Numbered from the stretch's first letter, positions 1 to 7,369 are shown. The stretch: 19,640 nucleotides of DNA from an uncultured Bacteroidota bacterium (GCA_937926185.1 CALEYM010000033.1:1-19640), one strand, 5' to 3'. The notes: generated from the sequence alone by a model not told the origin. Numbers and translations: made by a program.

Positions 1-1
1 T

Positions 2-229
2 GATAAGGGGAAAAATATTATCCTGACGACTCATTCCCCCTTAGTAATTGATTTACTCCGACCTGAAGAAGTTTGGTGTATATCAAAACCGCAACAGGAG
101 TCTAATATAGATCGCTTAGTCGATTTAGCTCCTGACTTACCGAGGGAATGGGAGAATGGCGATTATAAGATTTCTGATTTTTTAGACTCAGGACTTTTGC
201 CCAATGCTGTACCGGGTGGTCTGCTTTAA
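2..229 (+). CDS. C-terminal end of an AAA-family (ABC/OLD-like) ATPase, 5' truncated by the window
   Basis: An open frame enters from the left edge and ends at TAA 227-229, giving 75 residues. It contains ILTTHSPLVIDLL, which is the H-switch region that closes the nucleotide-binding core of AAA_15/AAA_21 (SMC/OLD-like) ATPases. The Walker A, signature and Walker B motifs must lie upstream of the window. The next gene starts 15 bases later on the same strand and is a DUF4276 (TOPRIM-like) protein. ATPase plus DUF4276 is a recurrent gene pair, and related ATPase/TOPRIM pairs (OLD, PARIS AriA/AriB) act in phage defence. The ATPase would sense or gate and the TOPRIM partner would act. That role is inferred here. 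The DNA is clearly more AT-rich than everything after about position 900. Confidence 0.72.
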   Translation, partial: DKGKNIILTTHSPLVIDLLRPEEVWCISKPQQESNIDRLVDLAPDLPREWENGDYKISDFLDSGLLPNAVPGGLL

Positions 230-244
230 ATTCATGGCTGTATA

Positions 245-547
245 ATGCGCAAGATCGGAATCCTCGTTGATGGCAAGGAAGAGGAAATTTCTCTCAGACA
301 TATAGTGGGAAAAATATTGATCCACGATACTCAAATCATAACTCCTGTATATGCTCCAATGCAGCCCAAAGCCTCTGCCTTGCAAATAGTAAAGGTGGTG
401 GAAGGAAGGTTAAACTTGCTCGTCAAAAAAACAGACCTAATCCTGGTACTGATTGATTTTGAAGATCAGGATGACTGTGCTGTCACAAAAACGATCGAGT
501 TGAAGCGCGCGTTCCAAAAACATGGCTATGCCAAAATAGAATTGTAG
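245..547 (+). CDS. DUF4276 (TOPRIM-like) protein, N-terminal half of a frameshifted gene
   Basis: The 100 residues begin MRKIGILVDGKEEEISLRHI, fitting the DUF4276 N-terminus: a hydrophobic strand, then a glycine and acidic residues where TOPRIM folds place their catalytic glutamate. A second strand, DLILVLIDFEDQDDC (about residues 64-78), fits the acidic DxD-type segment of the same fold. The protein stops abruptly at TAG 545-547 after AKIEL. The rest of the family sequence continues in another frame from about 541 and is open from ATG 553. Full-length members are about 200 residues, so this is half a protein. It lies 15 bases after the ATPase and was presumably co-transcribed with it. The halves could in principle be made separately, but a broken gene (or a sequencing error) is more likely. 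Confidence 0.7.
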   Translation: MRKIGILVDGKEEEISLRHIVGKILIHDTQIITPVYAPMQPKASALQIVKVVEGRLNLLVKKTDLILVLIDFEDQDDCAVTKTIELKRAFQKHGYAKIEL

Positions 548-552
548 TTAAG

Positions 553-870
553 ATGCGACAATTTGAAAACTGGTTGATTGCAGACCCCGAAGCAATTGCA
601 CAAATAAAAAATTTCAAATTGACCTCAACGTTTCGTAAAAGGGTTGCTCCTGATAAGGCAGATCATGTACCGAACCCGATAGATTTGTTAAACAAATTGA
701 AATTAGGACCTAAAAGTTTTCATAAAACTGTAGACGGTACCGAAATTGCCAAGAAGCTCGATATTAATACTGTAGCCTCAAATTCCCGTTCCTTTCGTAG
801 ATTTTTAAGGCTGTTATCGCATCCCGATTATTTAACTCAAAGTAAAAAACCGACAACAAATACTCTGTGA
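553..870 (+). CDS. DUF4276 (TOPRIM-like) protein, C-terminal half of the same frameshifted gene
   Basis: The 105 residues begin MRQFENWLIADPEAIAQ. The E-N-W-x-x-A-D-P-E-A segment is a typical internal motif of DUF4276 proteins, not an N-terminus. Later, a region with KSFHKTVDGTEIAKKLD and NSRSFRRFLRLL (about residues 56-88) matches the usual C-terminal part, including the conserved S-F-x-R-F. Reading this frame backwards across 541-552 gives I-V-V-K before the Met, a sensible beta strand continuing from AKIE of the upstream half. Together the halves give about 206 residues, close to full family length. One base is therefore missing near 538-544, where GAATTG may once have been GAAATTG. ATG 553 is probably an internal methionine and not a real start. 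Confidence 0.68.
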   Translation: MRQFENWLIADPEAIAQIKNFKLTSTFRKRVAPDKADHVPNPIDLLNKLKLGPKSFHKTVDGTEIAKKLDINTVASNSRSFRRFLRLLSHPDYLTQSKKPTTNTL

Positions 871-892
871 CCTGCAAATTATCTTAATACGC

Positions 893-3505
893 ATGGATAA
901 ATTTTTTTTTCTTTTCCCTGTCCAATCCCTTCTTGCAAGTAGTACGCGTTATTTTATTTTTACATTTTTCATTTTCTTTTCTACACTCTACTCCCAGGAA
1001 AAACCCACCCTCGGCTATTACCTTCCGGATATTCTGTACAATTCCGACGTACCCACCCCAGCCAGATACCTCGGCGCCGAAGTAGGCGAATGGCATGTTT
1101 CGCACGACCAGTTGGCCGGATACATGCGCGAAATAGCGCGCGACAATCCGCGGATAAAATTGCAGGAATACGGCCGTTCGCACGAAAACCGGCCGCTGTA
1201 TTGTCTGACGATCACGGCGCCGGAAAACCATGCCCGGCTCGATGAAATCCGCCGGCAGCGCCGCCAATTGGCCGATCCTGCCGCCAATGCGAAACCTGAT
1301 CCCGCCGCGCTGCCCGCCGTCGCCTGCATGGGCTATTCCATCCACGGCAACGAGGCCAGCGGCAGCCATGCAGCCATGCTGATCGCCTATTACCTCGCAG
1401 CCGCGCAAACGCCCGAAGTGGAGCAACTGCTGAAAAATACGGTCATTTTGCTCGATCCCTGTTTTAACCCCGACGGCCTGCAGCGTTTCTCTTCCTGGGT
1501 CAATAGCCGCCGGAGCCAATCGCTGATGCCCGACCCCGCGCACGATGAGTTCAATGAGCCCTGGCCTGGCGGGCGCACCAACCACTACTGGTTCGACCTC
1601 AACCGCGACTGGCTCGTGATGCAACAACCTGAAAGTGCTGGTCGCGTGGCCATTTTCCAGGACTGGCTGCCCAACACCCTGACCGATCACCACGAAATGG
1701 GTACCAATGCCACCTTTTTTTTCCAGCCGGGCGTACCCAGCCGCGTCAATCCGCTCACGCCGGCGCGCAACCAGGAACTGACGGCGAAAATCGCCCGATA
1801 TCACGCGCAATTTCTGTCGGAGAAAAAAGTGTTGTTTTACTCCGGGGAGAATTACGACGACTTTTATTATGGCAAAGGTTCGACCTATCCCGACGTCAAT
1901 GGCTGCATCGGTATCCTGTTCGAGCAAGCCAGCAGCCGGGGCAGCGCGCAGGAAACGGACAATGGGTTGCTGACTTTCCCCTACACCATCCGGAATCATG
2001 TGCTCACCTCCTTATCCACCCTGAAGGCCGTCGGCGAAATGCGGGCCGAACTGAATACCTACCTGCGCGATTTTTTTCAAACGGCGCTCGACGAGGCCCG
2101 CAAGGATGAAACCCGCGCCTATATTTTTGGCGACAGCCTGAACGAGCGCTCCCAGCAGGAATTTGTGCGTTTGTTGTTGCATCACCGCATACGGGTTCAC
2201 CCGCTCACGGAAGACATTCAATTGAATGGACAATGGTTTTATAAAAACAAAGCCTGGGCAATCCCCCTCGAACAAGCGTCATACCGGCTGATAGAGGCCA
2301 TTTTCCAACGGGAAACTACTTTTCAGGACAGTATTTTCTACGATATTTCAGCCTGGACGCTGCCCGATGCCTTCGGTGTGCCCTGGGCGAGCGCCGACCG
2401 TCGCGGCTTCCAACCCCGCTGGCTGGGGCCTGCCCTTACGGAAACGCCCGCTTCCGGTGCGCCGGCAATACCTGCTCCCGGGGCAGACACATACGCCTTT
2501 GCCGTGGAAAGCCGCGCCTACGACCTGCCGCGCCTGCTCGCCGCCCTGCACCGGGCCGGACTTCGGGTGAAAGTGGCCACCAAACCTTTCACGACAAATA
2601 ATATTTTCTTTGAAGCCGGAAGCCTGCTCATTCCGGTGGAAAAACAGACGCTCGATGCCAATGGCATAGCCGGTATTTTGAAAAAAAGCGGCGCCGGCGA
2701 TATCCGGGTGCACCTGATTTCCAATGGACTTACGCCCGAAGGACCTGACCTGGGCAGCAGCAATTTTGCCACGCTGCGAGCGCCCAAAGTGGCGTTGGTT
2801 ACCGGCCGCGGGGTCAGTCCTGCCGATGCCGGCGAGATATGGCACCTGCTCGATACCCGCTACGGCCTTCCGCCGCTGCTCATCGATGCCGGCCGGCTCA
2901 ACAATCTGGACCTCGATAAATACAACGTGATCGTGTTCCCGGACGGCAATTTCAGTGCAGTTTCAGCGGAGAAACTGCGCGGCTTTTTGAATAACGGCGG
3001 TACGCTGATCGCCACGGGCACGAGCCTGCGCTGGTTAAAAAGCACCGGATTGATGAACCTCGAGTTCCGGAATCCGCCCCAGGGCGCCGGTAAGGAACGC
3101 CGGTCATACAGCAGCCTGAGCGAAGACCGCGCCGCGCTCAACCTGCCCGGAGCCATTTTCAATATCGAACTGGATCGTAGCCATCCGTTATGTTACGGCT
3201 ATGGCCGCGATCATATTCCCTTTTTTCAAGGGGATACGATCTTTGTGGAAACAGCGCAAAATCCCTACGCTACGCCCGCTGTTTTTTCGGCTAACCCCTT
3301 GTTAGCCGGTTATGTACATGAGCGTCATAAAAAACTGGTTGCCGGTTCTGCTGCCATCGTCGTAGGCGGTATGGGTAACGGACGCATTGTCTGTTTGTCC
3401 GGCAACCCGAATTTCCGGGGCTTCTGGTACGGCGCCAACCGGCTGTTTGCCAATGCCGTGTTTTTCGGAAACCTGATCAGCGGCCAAGCGGTGGAACGAA
3501 AATGA
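893..3505 (+). CDS. Secreted M14-family zinc carboxypeptidase with C-terminal flavodoxin/GATase1-like domain
   Basis: This is an 870-residue exported metallopeptidase expected to trim peptides outside the cytoplasm. The N-terminus has a hydrophobic stretch (residues 20-33) ending SQ, as in a Bacteroidota signal peptide. The M14 domain spans about residues 70-400. HGNE (H151, E154) supplies the first two zinc ligands. NPDG (192-195) and DLNRDW (235-240) are family landmarks. The histidine of TDHHEMG (265-270) should be the third ligand, and E344 in FEQASSRG fits the catalytic glutamate. The region from about 630 to 860 contains alternating strands and NGGTLIATG, resembling the glutamine-amidotransferase-like domain often attached to this Bacteroidota M14 subfamily. 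No T9SS sorting domain is visible. ATG 893 is used because it precedes the hydrophobic segment; there is no Shine-Dalgarno. The gene follows the AT-rich patch by 22 bases. Confidence 0.9.
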   Translation: MDKFFFLFPVQSLLASSTRYFIFTFFIFFSTLYSQEKPTLGYYLPDILYNSDVPTPARYLGAEVGEWHVSHDQLAGYMREIARDNPRIKLQEYGRSHENRPLYCLTITAPENHARLDEIRRQRRQLADPAANAKPDPAALPAVACMGYSIHGNEASGSHAAMLIAYYLAAAQTPEVEQLLKNTVILLDPCFNPDGLQRFSSWVNSRRSQSLMPDPAHDEFNEPWPGGRTNHYWFDLNRDWLVMQQPESAGRVAIFQDWLPNTLTDHHEMGTNATFFFQPGVPSRVNPLTPARNQELTAKIARYHAQFLSEKKVLFYSGENYDDFYYGKGSTYPDVNGCIGILFEQASSRGSAQETDNGLLTFPYTIRNHVLTSLSTLKAVGEMRAELNTYLRDFFQTALDEARKDETRAYIFGDSLNERSQQEFVRLLLHHRIRVHPLTEDIQLNGQWFYKNKAWAIPLEQASYRLIEAIFQRETTFQDSIFYDISAWTLPDAFGVPWASADRRGFQPRWLGPALTETPASGAPAIPAPGADTYAFAVESRAYDLPRLLAALHRAGLRVKVATKPFTTNNIFFEAGSLLIPVEKQTLDANGIAGILKKSGAGDIRVHLISNGLTPEGPDLGSSNFATLRAPKVALVTGRGVSPADAGEIWHLLDTRYGLPPLLIDAGRLNNLDLDKYNVIVFPDGNFSAVSAEKLRGFLNNGGTLIATGTSLRWLKSTGLMNLEFRNPPQGAGKERRSYSSLSEDRAALNLPGAIFNIELDRSHPLCYGYGRDHIPFFQGDTIFVETAQNPYATPAVFSANPLLAGYVHERHKKLVAGSAAIVVGGMGNGRIVCLSGNPNFRGFWYGANRLFANAVFFGNLISGQAVERK

Positions 3506-3510
3506 TTCAA

Positions 3511-3557
3511 AGGGTTAGAGGGTTTCTGGTTACTGCAACCAGAAACCCTCTAACCTT
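3511..3557. terminator. Perfect 19-bp inverted repeat (hairpin) after the M14 peptidase
   Basis: The arms 3513-3531 and 3537-3555 are exact reverse complements with a 5-nt loop ACTGC. An A:U and a G:U pair extend the stem to 3511/3557. It begins 6 bases after the M14 stop codon, so it could stop or protect that transcript. No T-tract follows directly. Part of the right arm (AACCAGAAACC) recurs at 3560-3570, just before TTTT. The arms are built from GGTT/AACC subunits of 7-9 nt, so the hairpin may be an intergenic repeat element and not an ordinary terminator. Confidence 0.6.
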
Positions 3558-3575
3558 CAAACCAGAAACCTTTTA

Positions 3576-3583
3576 TAGTTTTG
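3576..3583 (+). promoter_or_regulatory. Putative Bacteroidota -7 element for the HEAT/cyclophilin gene
   Basis: TAGTTTTG matches the Bacteroidota -7 consensus TAnnTTTG exactly. Transcription would start around 3590, only about 10 bases before ATG 3600. No convincing -33 TTTG is seen at the expected distance, where the repeat element lies instead. Confidence 0.35.
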
Positions 3584-3599
3584 CGTCAAAATTGTCGTC

Positions 3600-5621
3600 A
3601 TGCGCCGCATTATATTTCCTTTTTTATGTAGTCTGAGTTTGCTGATCAGTTGTGTGCCGCCGGAACAAAAACGCCAGGCTAAACAGGCGATCAAACTGGA
3701 CCTGAGTGATGCCGGCGTGCAGCATATTTATAACCTGCGCGATCAGGGGCGAACCGATAGTTTGCTGCGTTACCTGAATAATGAAGACGCGACGCTGCGC
3801 TATCTGGCCGCATTATCTTTTGCCTCTGTTCGCGACTCGAACGCGGTAGAGCCTTTGGTACCCCTGCTGCAGGACCCGCTGGAAGAGGTGCGTGTCGCGG
3901 CGGCATTTGCTTTGGGCCAGATTGGGGCGGCGAGGGCCGCGGAGCCGCTGATCGACGCATTCCGGGGCGACGATTCCCTGTCGAAGCATCAGCGTTTCAA
4001 CGCCATCGTGCTGGAAGCGGTAGGCAAATGCGGCAACATGACCCATTTACGACAAATTGCCGCTGTAACAACGTATTATCCCTCCGATACCCTGCTTCTG
4101 GAAGGGCAGTGCCGCGCAGTTTACCGCTTTGGCTTGCGGGATATCGTCGACAACCTGGCCACAATCCGCATGGTGGGATATGCCACGAACGAGCGATACC
4201 CCGAATCGGCCCGCCTCATGGCGGCGCATTACCTGGCGCGGATAAAAGGCATCAGCCCCGACAGCGCACAGTCGGTTCACCTGGCATCCGCTTTCGTTCG
4301 CTCAAAAAACCCGGATATCCGGATGGCTTTGGCCAGGGCCTTGGGAAAATCGACCACGTCGCAAGCCTTTGGTATTTTATCGAAAGTGGTCAAAACGGAG
4401 CAGGACTGGCGCGTAAAATGCGACCTGATCCGGTCGCTGGCCACTTTTGAAAAAGATACTGTCCGCGAATTGGTCGCCCCGTTTGTCAGCGATCCCAATC
4501 CGCACATTGCCCGTACTGCCGCCGAATTTTTTGTAGAGAACGGCCAGGCGCCGGACGGCGATTATTACTGGCGCATTGCCCGCGACAATCCAAAACTGCC
4601 CTGGCAGGCGCGTATTGCCCTTTACCGCGCTTCCTACAAGTGGATGCCCAGGGATTTTCCCGACAAAAAGGAATACCTGAATTACCGTTTGCGCGATTTC
4701 TTCACCAAATCGCAAAACCCTTACGAGCGGGCAGCCTGTCTGGCCGCGCTCGCTGAATTTGGCTGGCAATTCCGCTGGATTTATGATAAAGGCCTCAAAG
4801 ACCCCAGCCCGGTGGTAAAGAGCGCCGCGGCGGAGGCATTGGCCGCTATTTGCCTGCGACCTGATTTTTACCGCACTTTTGGAGAAAACGGCCGCAACGT
4901 CCGGCGGGAGCTGTTTTATTATCTCCGGGAGCTGGTCAATACCGGCGACGCGGGCGTTATCGCCGCGGCAGCCGAAGGCTTCCGGGCAGAAACCCTGGAT
5001 TACCGCTCCATGCGCGACACGAGCGTCCGGAATGACCTGAATACCGCTTTTCAAAAATTAAAACTGCCCCGCGACTATGAAGCAGCCATTGCTTTGGAAA
5101 AGGCTATAGCCTACCTGAACGGCGCTCCTTTGCCCCCCGCTCGCAAACCCGCTTACAATCATCCCATCGACTGGAAATTGCTGGCCGACATCACGTCGGC
5201 AAAACGGGTGGTGCTGCAAACCAAAAAAGGGAATATCAGCCTGCAATTATACCCCGTATGGGCGCCGGGCTCTGTGGCTGCATTCCTGGACCTGGCTCAA
5301 AAAGGCTTTTACGGCGGAAAATCCTTTCACCGTGTGGTACCCAATTTCGTGGTGCAGGGCGGCTGCCCCCGCGGCGACGGATACGGCGCCCTCGACTATT
5401 CCATCCGCACCGAAATCGGTCTGGCCTGGTACGACGATGAAGGATACCTCGGCATGGCCTCGGCAGGGCCCGACACGGAAGGCGTCCAGTTCTTTATCAC
5501 GCACTCCCCCACGCCGCACCTCGACGGCCGGTACACCATTTTCGGCAAGGTGGCGCAGGGCATGGACGTGGTGGCTCAGCTGCAGGTGGGAGATACGATC
5601 GAGAAGTTGCTGATCCAGTGA
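3600..5621 (+). CDS. HEAT-repeat lipoprotein with C-terminal cyclophilin-type peptidyl-prolyl isomerase domain
   Basis: This 673-residue protein combines a scaffold with a proline isomerase. The N-terminus is a lipoprotein signal with the lipobox LISC (Cys18), so it should be tethered to a membrane facing the periplasm or the surface. Residues about 45-520 are helical repeats of HEAT type; the clearest copies are at 62-121, such as VEPLVPLLQDPLEEVRVAAA and ALGQIG. Residues 537-673 form a cyclophilin domain: FHRVVPNFVVQGG with the catalytic arginine at 578, then VQFFITHSPTPHLDGRYTIFGKV. Core cyclophilin motifs look intact, so activity is plausible. The likely job is folding or holding exported envelope proteins, with HEAT repeats binding the client or partner; that role is inferred. 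It follows M14 after a 94-base spacer holding a hairpin and a possible promoter, so it is probably transcribed independently. Confidence 0.9.
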   Translation: MRRIIFPFLCSLSLLISCVPPEQKRQAKQAIKLDLSDAGVQHIYNLRDQGRTDSLLRYLNNEDATLRYLAALSFASVRDSNAVEPLVPLLQDPLEEVRVAAAFALGQIGAARAAEPLIDAFRGDDSLSKHQRFNAIVLEAVGKCGNMTHLRQIAAVTTYYPSDTLLLEGQCRAVYRFGLRDIVDNLATIRMVGYATNERYPESARLMAAHYLARIKGISPDSAQSVHLASAFVRSKNPDIRMALARALGKSTTSQAFGILSKVVKTEQDWRVKCDLIRSLATFEKDTVRELVAPFVSDPNPHIARTAAEFFVENGQAPDGDYYWRIARDNPKLPWQARIALYRASYKWMPRDFPDKKEYLNYRLRDFFTKSQNPYERAACLAALAEFGWQFRWIYDKGLKDPSPVVKSAAAEALAAICLRPDFYRTFGENGRNVRRELFYYLRELVNTGDAGVIAAAAEGFRAETLDYRSMRDTSVRNDLNTAFQKLKLPRDYEAAIALEKAIAYLNGAPLPPARKPAYNHPIDWKLLADITSAKRVVLQTKKGNISLQLYPVWAPGSVAAFLDLAQKGFYGGKSFHRVVPNFVVQGGCPRGDGYGALDYSIRTEIGLAWYDDEGYLGMASAGPDTEGVQFFITHSPTPHLDGRYTIFGKVAQGMDVVAQLQVGDTIEKLLIQ

Positions 5622-5676
5622 CATCATCCGGTTGCCAGCTTGCGCATTTTCTTTTTGTTAAATTCTCCCGACGATA

Positions 5677-5698
5677 TGGCAGGACTGCCAGGCTTTTT
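5677..5698 (+). terminator. Weak intrinsic terminator after the HEAT/cyclophilin gene
   Basis: TGGCA (5677-5681) and TGCCA (5686-5690) form a 5-bp stem with a GGAC loop. GGC and a run of five T at 5694-5698 follow. It lies 56 bases after the stop codon. The stem is short, so the call is tentative. Confidence 0.3.
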
Positions 5699-5761
5699 GG
5701 AAAATTTGCACGGTTTTTGAACGCAAAACAATATACATCCGAAACAGACCAGTAACAGCCT

Positions 5762-5791
5762 TTTGTATAAGTTGTTTTTTTTATACATTTG
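5762..5791 (+). promoter_or_regulatory. Bacteroidota promoter (-33 TTTG, -7 TACATTTG)
   Basis: TTTG at 5762-5765 and TACATTTG at 5784-5791 match both halves of the Bacteroidota sigma-A promoter, separated by 18 nt. Transcription would begin near 5797, giving a leader of about 49 bases before ATG 5846. This position also argues against a TTG start at 5789, which would lie inside the -7 box. Confidence 0.55.
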
Positions 5792-5845
5792 CCTGCTGTT
5801 TTACGGTGTTTTAGGCACATACTAAACCTATACCAAACAACATAC

Positions 5846-6154
5846 ATGGATTCCGGCCTAACCCAGTACATGGTAGTATTTACCCTGCCCCAGCCACTCA
5901 GTGAAGCATTTATCAGCCGCATTCCGCAGCAACGTCAGGCAGTCAATAAATTATTACACGAGGGAAAAATCCTCAATTACGCGCTCTCCCTCGAAACCTC
6001 GAAACTCTGGGCAGCCTTTTCCGCCCACTCGGAAGCCGAGCTCATGGAATTGATTTCCGCTCTGCCCCTGACGCGCTACATGAAAGTACATATCAGTGAA
6101 CTGACGTTTTTTCATTCGGCACAACCTTTTGCCCCGGCATTTTCGGTGAATTAA
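5846..6154 (+). CDS. Small dimeric alpha/beta-barrel protein (YciI / muconolactone isomerase-like)
   Basis: The gene encodes 102 residues starting MDSGLTQYMVVFTLPQPL. The pattern of strand (YMVVFTL), helix (EAFISRIPQQRQAVNKLLHEG), strand (ILNYALSL), strand (LWAAFSA), helix (EAELMELISALPL) and strand (MKVHISELTFF) is the ferredoxin-like fold of dimeric alpha/beta-barrel proteins such as YciI and muconolactone delta-isomerase. These are cytoplasmic dimers, and some bind small metabolites. No catalytic residue can be assigned, so the substrate is unknown. ATG 5846 is preferred over an in-frame TTG at 5789 because the latter overlaps a good promoter and the fold begins just after Met1. It stands alone between its own promoter and a hairpin that encloses its stop codon. 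Confidence 0.65.
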   Translation: MDSGLTQYMVVFTLPQPLSEAFISRIPQQRQAVNKLLHEGKILNYALSLETSKLWAAFSAHSEAELMELISALPLTRYMKVHISELTFFHSAQPFAPAFSVN

Positions 6155-6164
6155 GGTTTCACCG
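6144..6164 (+). terminator. Hairpin enclosing the stop codon of the small barrel protein
   Basis: CGGTGAA (6144-6150) and TTCACCG (6158-6164) are perfect reverse complements with a 7-nt loop. The TAA stop (6152-6154) lies inside the loop. There is no T-tract, so it may act in mRNA stability or terminate with a factor. Confidence 0.35.
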
Positions 6165-6252
6165 GGCAGGGGATATAATATGTAAAACCGGCAGTAAGTT
6201 CTTCGTACGGTCATTCCGCTCAGTTATGCCTTGCCAAGGGTGCAGCTTAACG

Positions 6253-6279
6253 AGTCTTGCGTATTACATTTGCAAGACT
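6253..6279 (+). promoter_or_regulatory. Inverted repeat over a -7 element before the CotH-like gene (possible operator)
   Basis: AGTCTTGC (6253-6260) and GCAAGACT (6272-6279) are perfect 8-bp reverse complements with an 11-nt spacer. The spacer contains TACATTTG (6265-6272), an exact Bacteroidota -7 box that shares its last base with the right arm. A dimeric repressor bound here would block the promoter of the gene at 6305. No TTTG is found 18-21 nt upstream. Transcription would start near 6279, 26 bases before the ATG. Confidence 0.45.
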
Positions 6280-6304
6280 AATGTCGTTTTAAAAACATAC
6301 CGGA

Positions 6305-7369
6305 ATGAAAACAATACTTTTTCTCGCGCTCCCCTTTTTATTGCCATTATTATGCGCTTCCCGTTTGGCCTCCCAAGCGGATACCGTGTACAATATTTTC
6401 AGCCGGCTTCAGCAATTCGAGCCGCTGGAAGTGGTCATTGAAACGGATATTAAAAAATTGAGATCAGGCTCCGGCCCTGAAACGCAATGGCAAAGCGGTG
6501 TTTTTAAAATTATGAAAGACAATGCAGCCGTCTTTGAACAAAAAGTTCAGGTGGCGCCGCGGGGAAATATGCGTAAAAAAACCTGCCATTTCCCGCCGGT
6601 TAAAATCCGGTTTTATGAACATAAACTCAAAACTGACAGCCTGGAAGACGTGAATGAGCTGAAGTTGGTAGTCGCCTGCCGCAATTCGAACGAAGACGAT
6701 CAGTTTGTGCTGAAAGAATGGCTGGCTTACAAATTGTACAACCTGCTTACCGAAGAAAGTTTCCGCGTAAAAGAAGCGTCGGTGCGTTTTGTTACGCCCG
6801 GCAAAAAAAAGGGCGGCATCGTCAGCACGGCCTTTTTTATCGAAAGCGAACAGGAACTGGCTTCGCGCCTCGGCGGCCGCCCTATAAAACCCCGCATTAT
6901 CAGCCCCAAAGGATTGGACTCCGTTGCTTACGACCGCATGTGCCTGTTCCAGTTTATGATCGGCAATACCGACTGGAGCACTTACACCCGGCATAACATC
7001 AAAACCATCGGCTTCAAAGGCCGGCCGGCTATTGCCGTTCCATACGATTTCGATTACAGCGGCCTGGTTTCAACCGATTACTCCATCCCTTCACCCGATT
7101 TGCCGATTAAAGCCGTGCAGGAGCGGTATTACCTGGGTTTTTGCCGGAGCGCTGCCAGTTTTAGCGCCATGTTCAAAGAATTTTTATCCAAAAAGGCAAC
7201 TATTCTCGCCGTTTGCGAACAGGCGCCGCGTATTGAAAAAGTCAATCGACGGCAAATGCAGGATTACCTGAAAGAATTTTTTGACATCCTGGAAGAACCC
7301 CGGCAGGCAAAGGCGCAAATCATGGAAAATTGCGACAAACGCCTCCGGAAAGAGAAAAAAGACGAGTAA
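6305..7369 (+). CDS. Secreted divergent CotH-like kinase-fold protein
   Basis: The protein has 354 residues with a signal peptide (MKTILFLALPFLLPLLCAS, cleavage near residue 20-24). Its motif order follows CotH kinases. RGNMRKK at 86-92 fits the CotH R-G-N element. VVACRN...LKEWLAYKLYNLLT at 122-149 fits the segment that links loss of structure to the chain start. GGIVSTAFFIES at 170-181 fits the 'G-x-Y-x-x-x-E' strand. FMIGNTDWSTYTRHNIK at 217-233 and VPYDFDYSG at 245-253 fit the catalytic Asn/Asp loop and the D-x-D metal site (D248, D250). CotH proteins transfer phosphate to proteins or polyols outside the cytoplasm; activity here is inferred from motifs only. It is followed one base later by a 118-residue gene, so the two form a transcriptional unit. 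An operator-like repeat lies in front. The lysine-rich tail (KRLRKEKKDE) is probably soluble. Confidence 0.6.
   Translation: MKTILFLALPFLLPLLCASRLASQADTVYNIFSRLQQFEPLEVVIETDIKKLRSGSGPETQWQSGVFKIMKDNAAVFEQKVQVAPRGNMRKKTCHFPPVKIRFYEHKLKTDSLEDVNELKLVVACRNSNEDDQFVLKEWLAYKLYNLLTEESFRVKEASVRFVTPGKKKGGIVSTAFFIESEQELASRLGGRPIKPRIISPKGLDSVAYDRMCLFQFMIGNTDWSTYTRHNIKTIGFKGRPAIAVPYDFDYSGLVSTDYSIPSPDLPIKAVQERYYLGFCRSAASFSAMFKEFLSKKATILAVCEQAPRIEKVNRRQMQDYLKEFFDILEEPRQAKAQIMENCDKRLRKEKKDE

Noticed and set aside
512..547. Programmed -1 frameshift in the DUF4276 gene at the A-run near 516
   Set aside because: The run is CAAAAAC with codons CAA-AAA-CAT; it does not form an X-XXY-YYZ heptamer in the zero frame, and no pseudoknot is evident. 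A mutation or sequencing error is simpler.
884..1999. 371-residue minus-strand open frame over the M14 peptidase
   Set aside because: Antisense shadow of the peptidase, whose zinc-binding and catalytic motifs are unmistakable.
5789..5845. N-terminal extension of the small barrel protein from a TTG codon
   Set aside because: The TTG is part of a strong -7 promoter box (TACATTTG), and the conserved fold begins just after ATG 5846.
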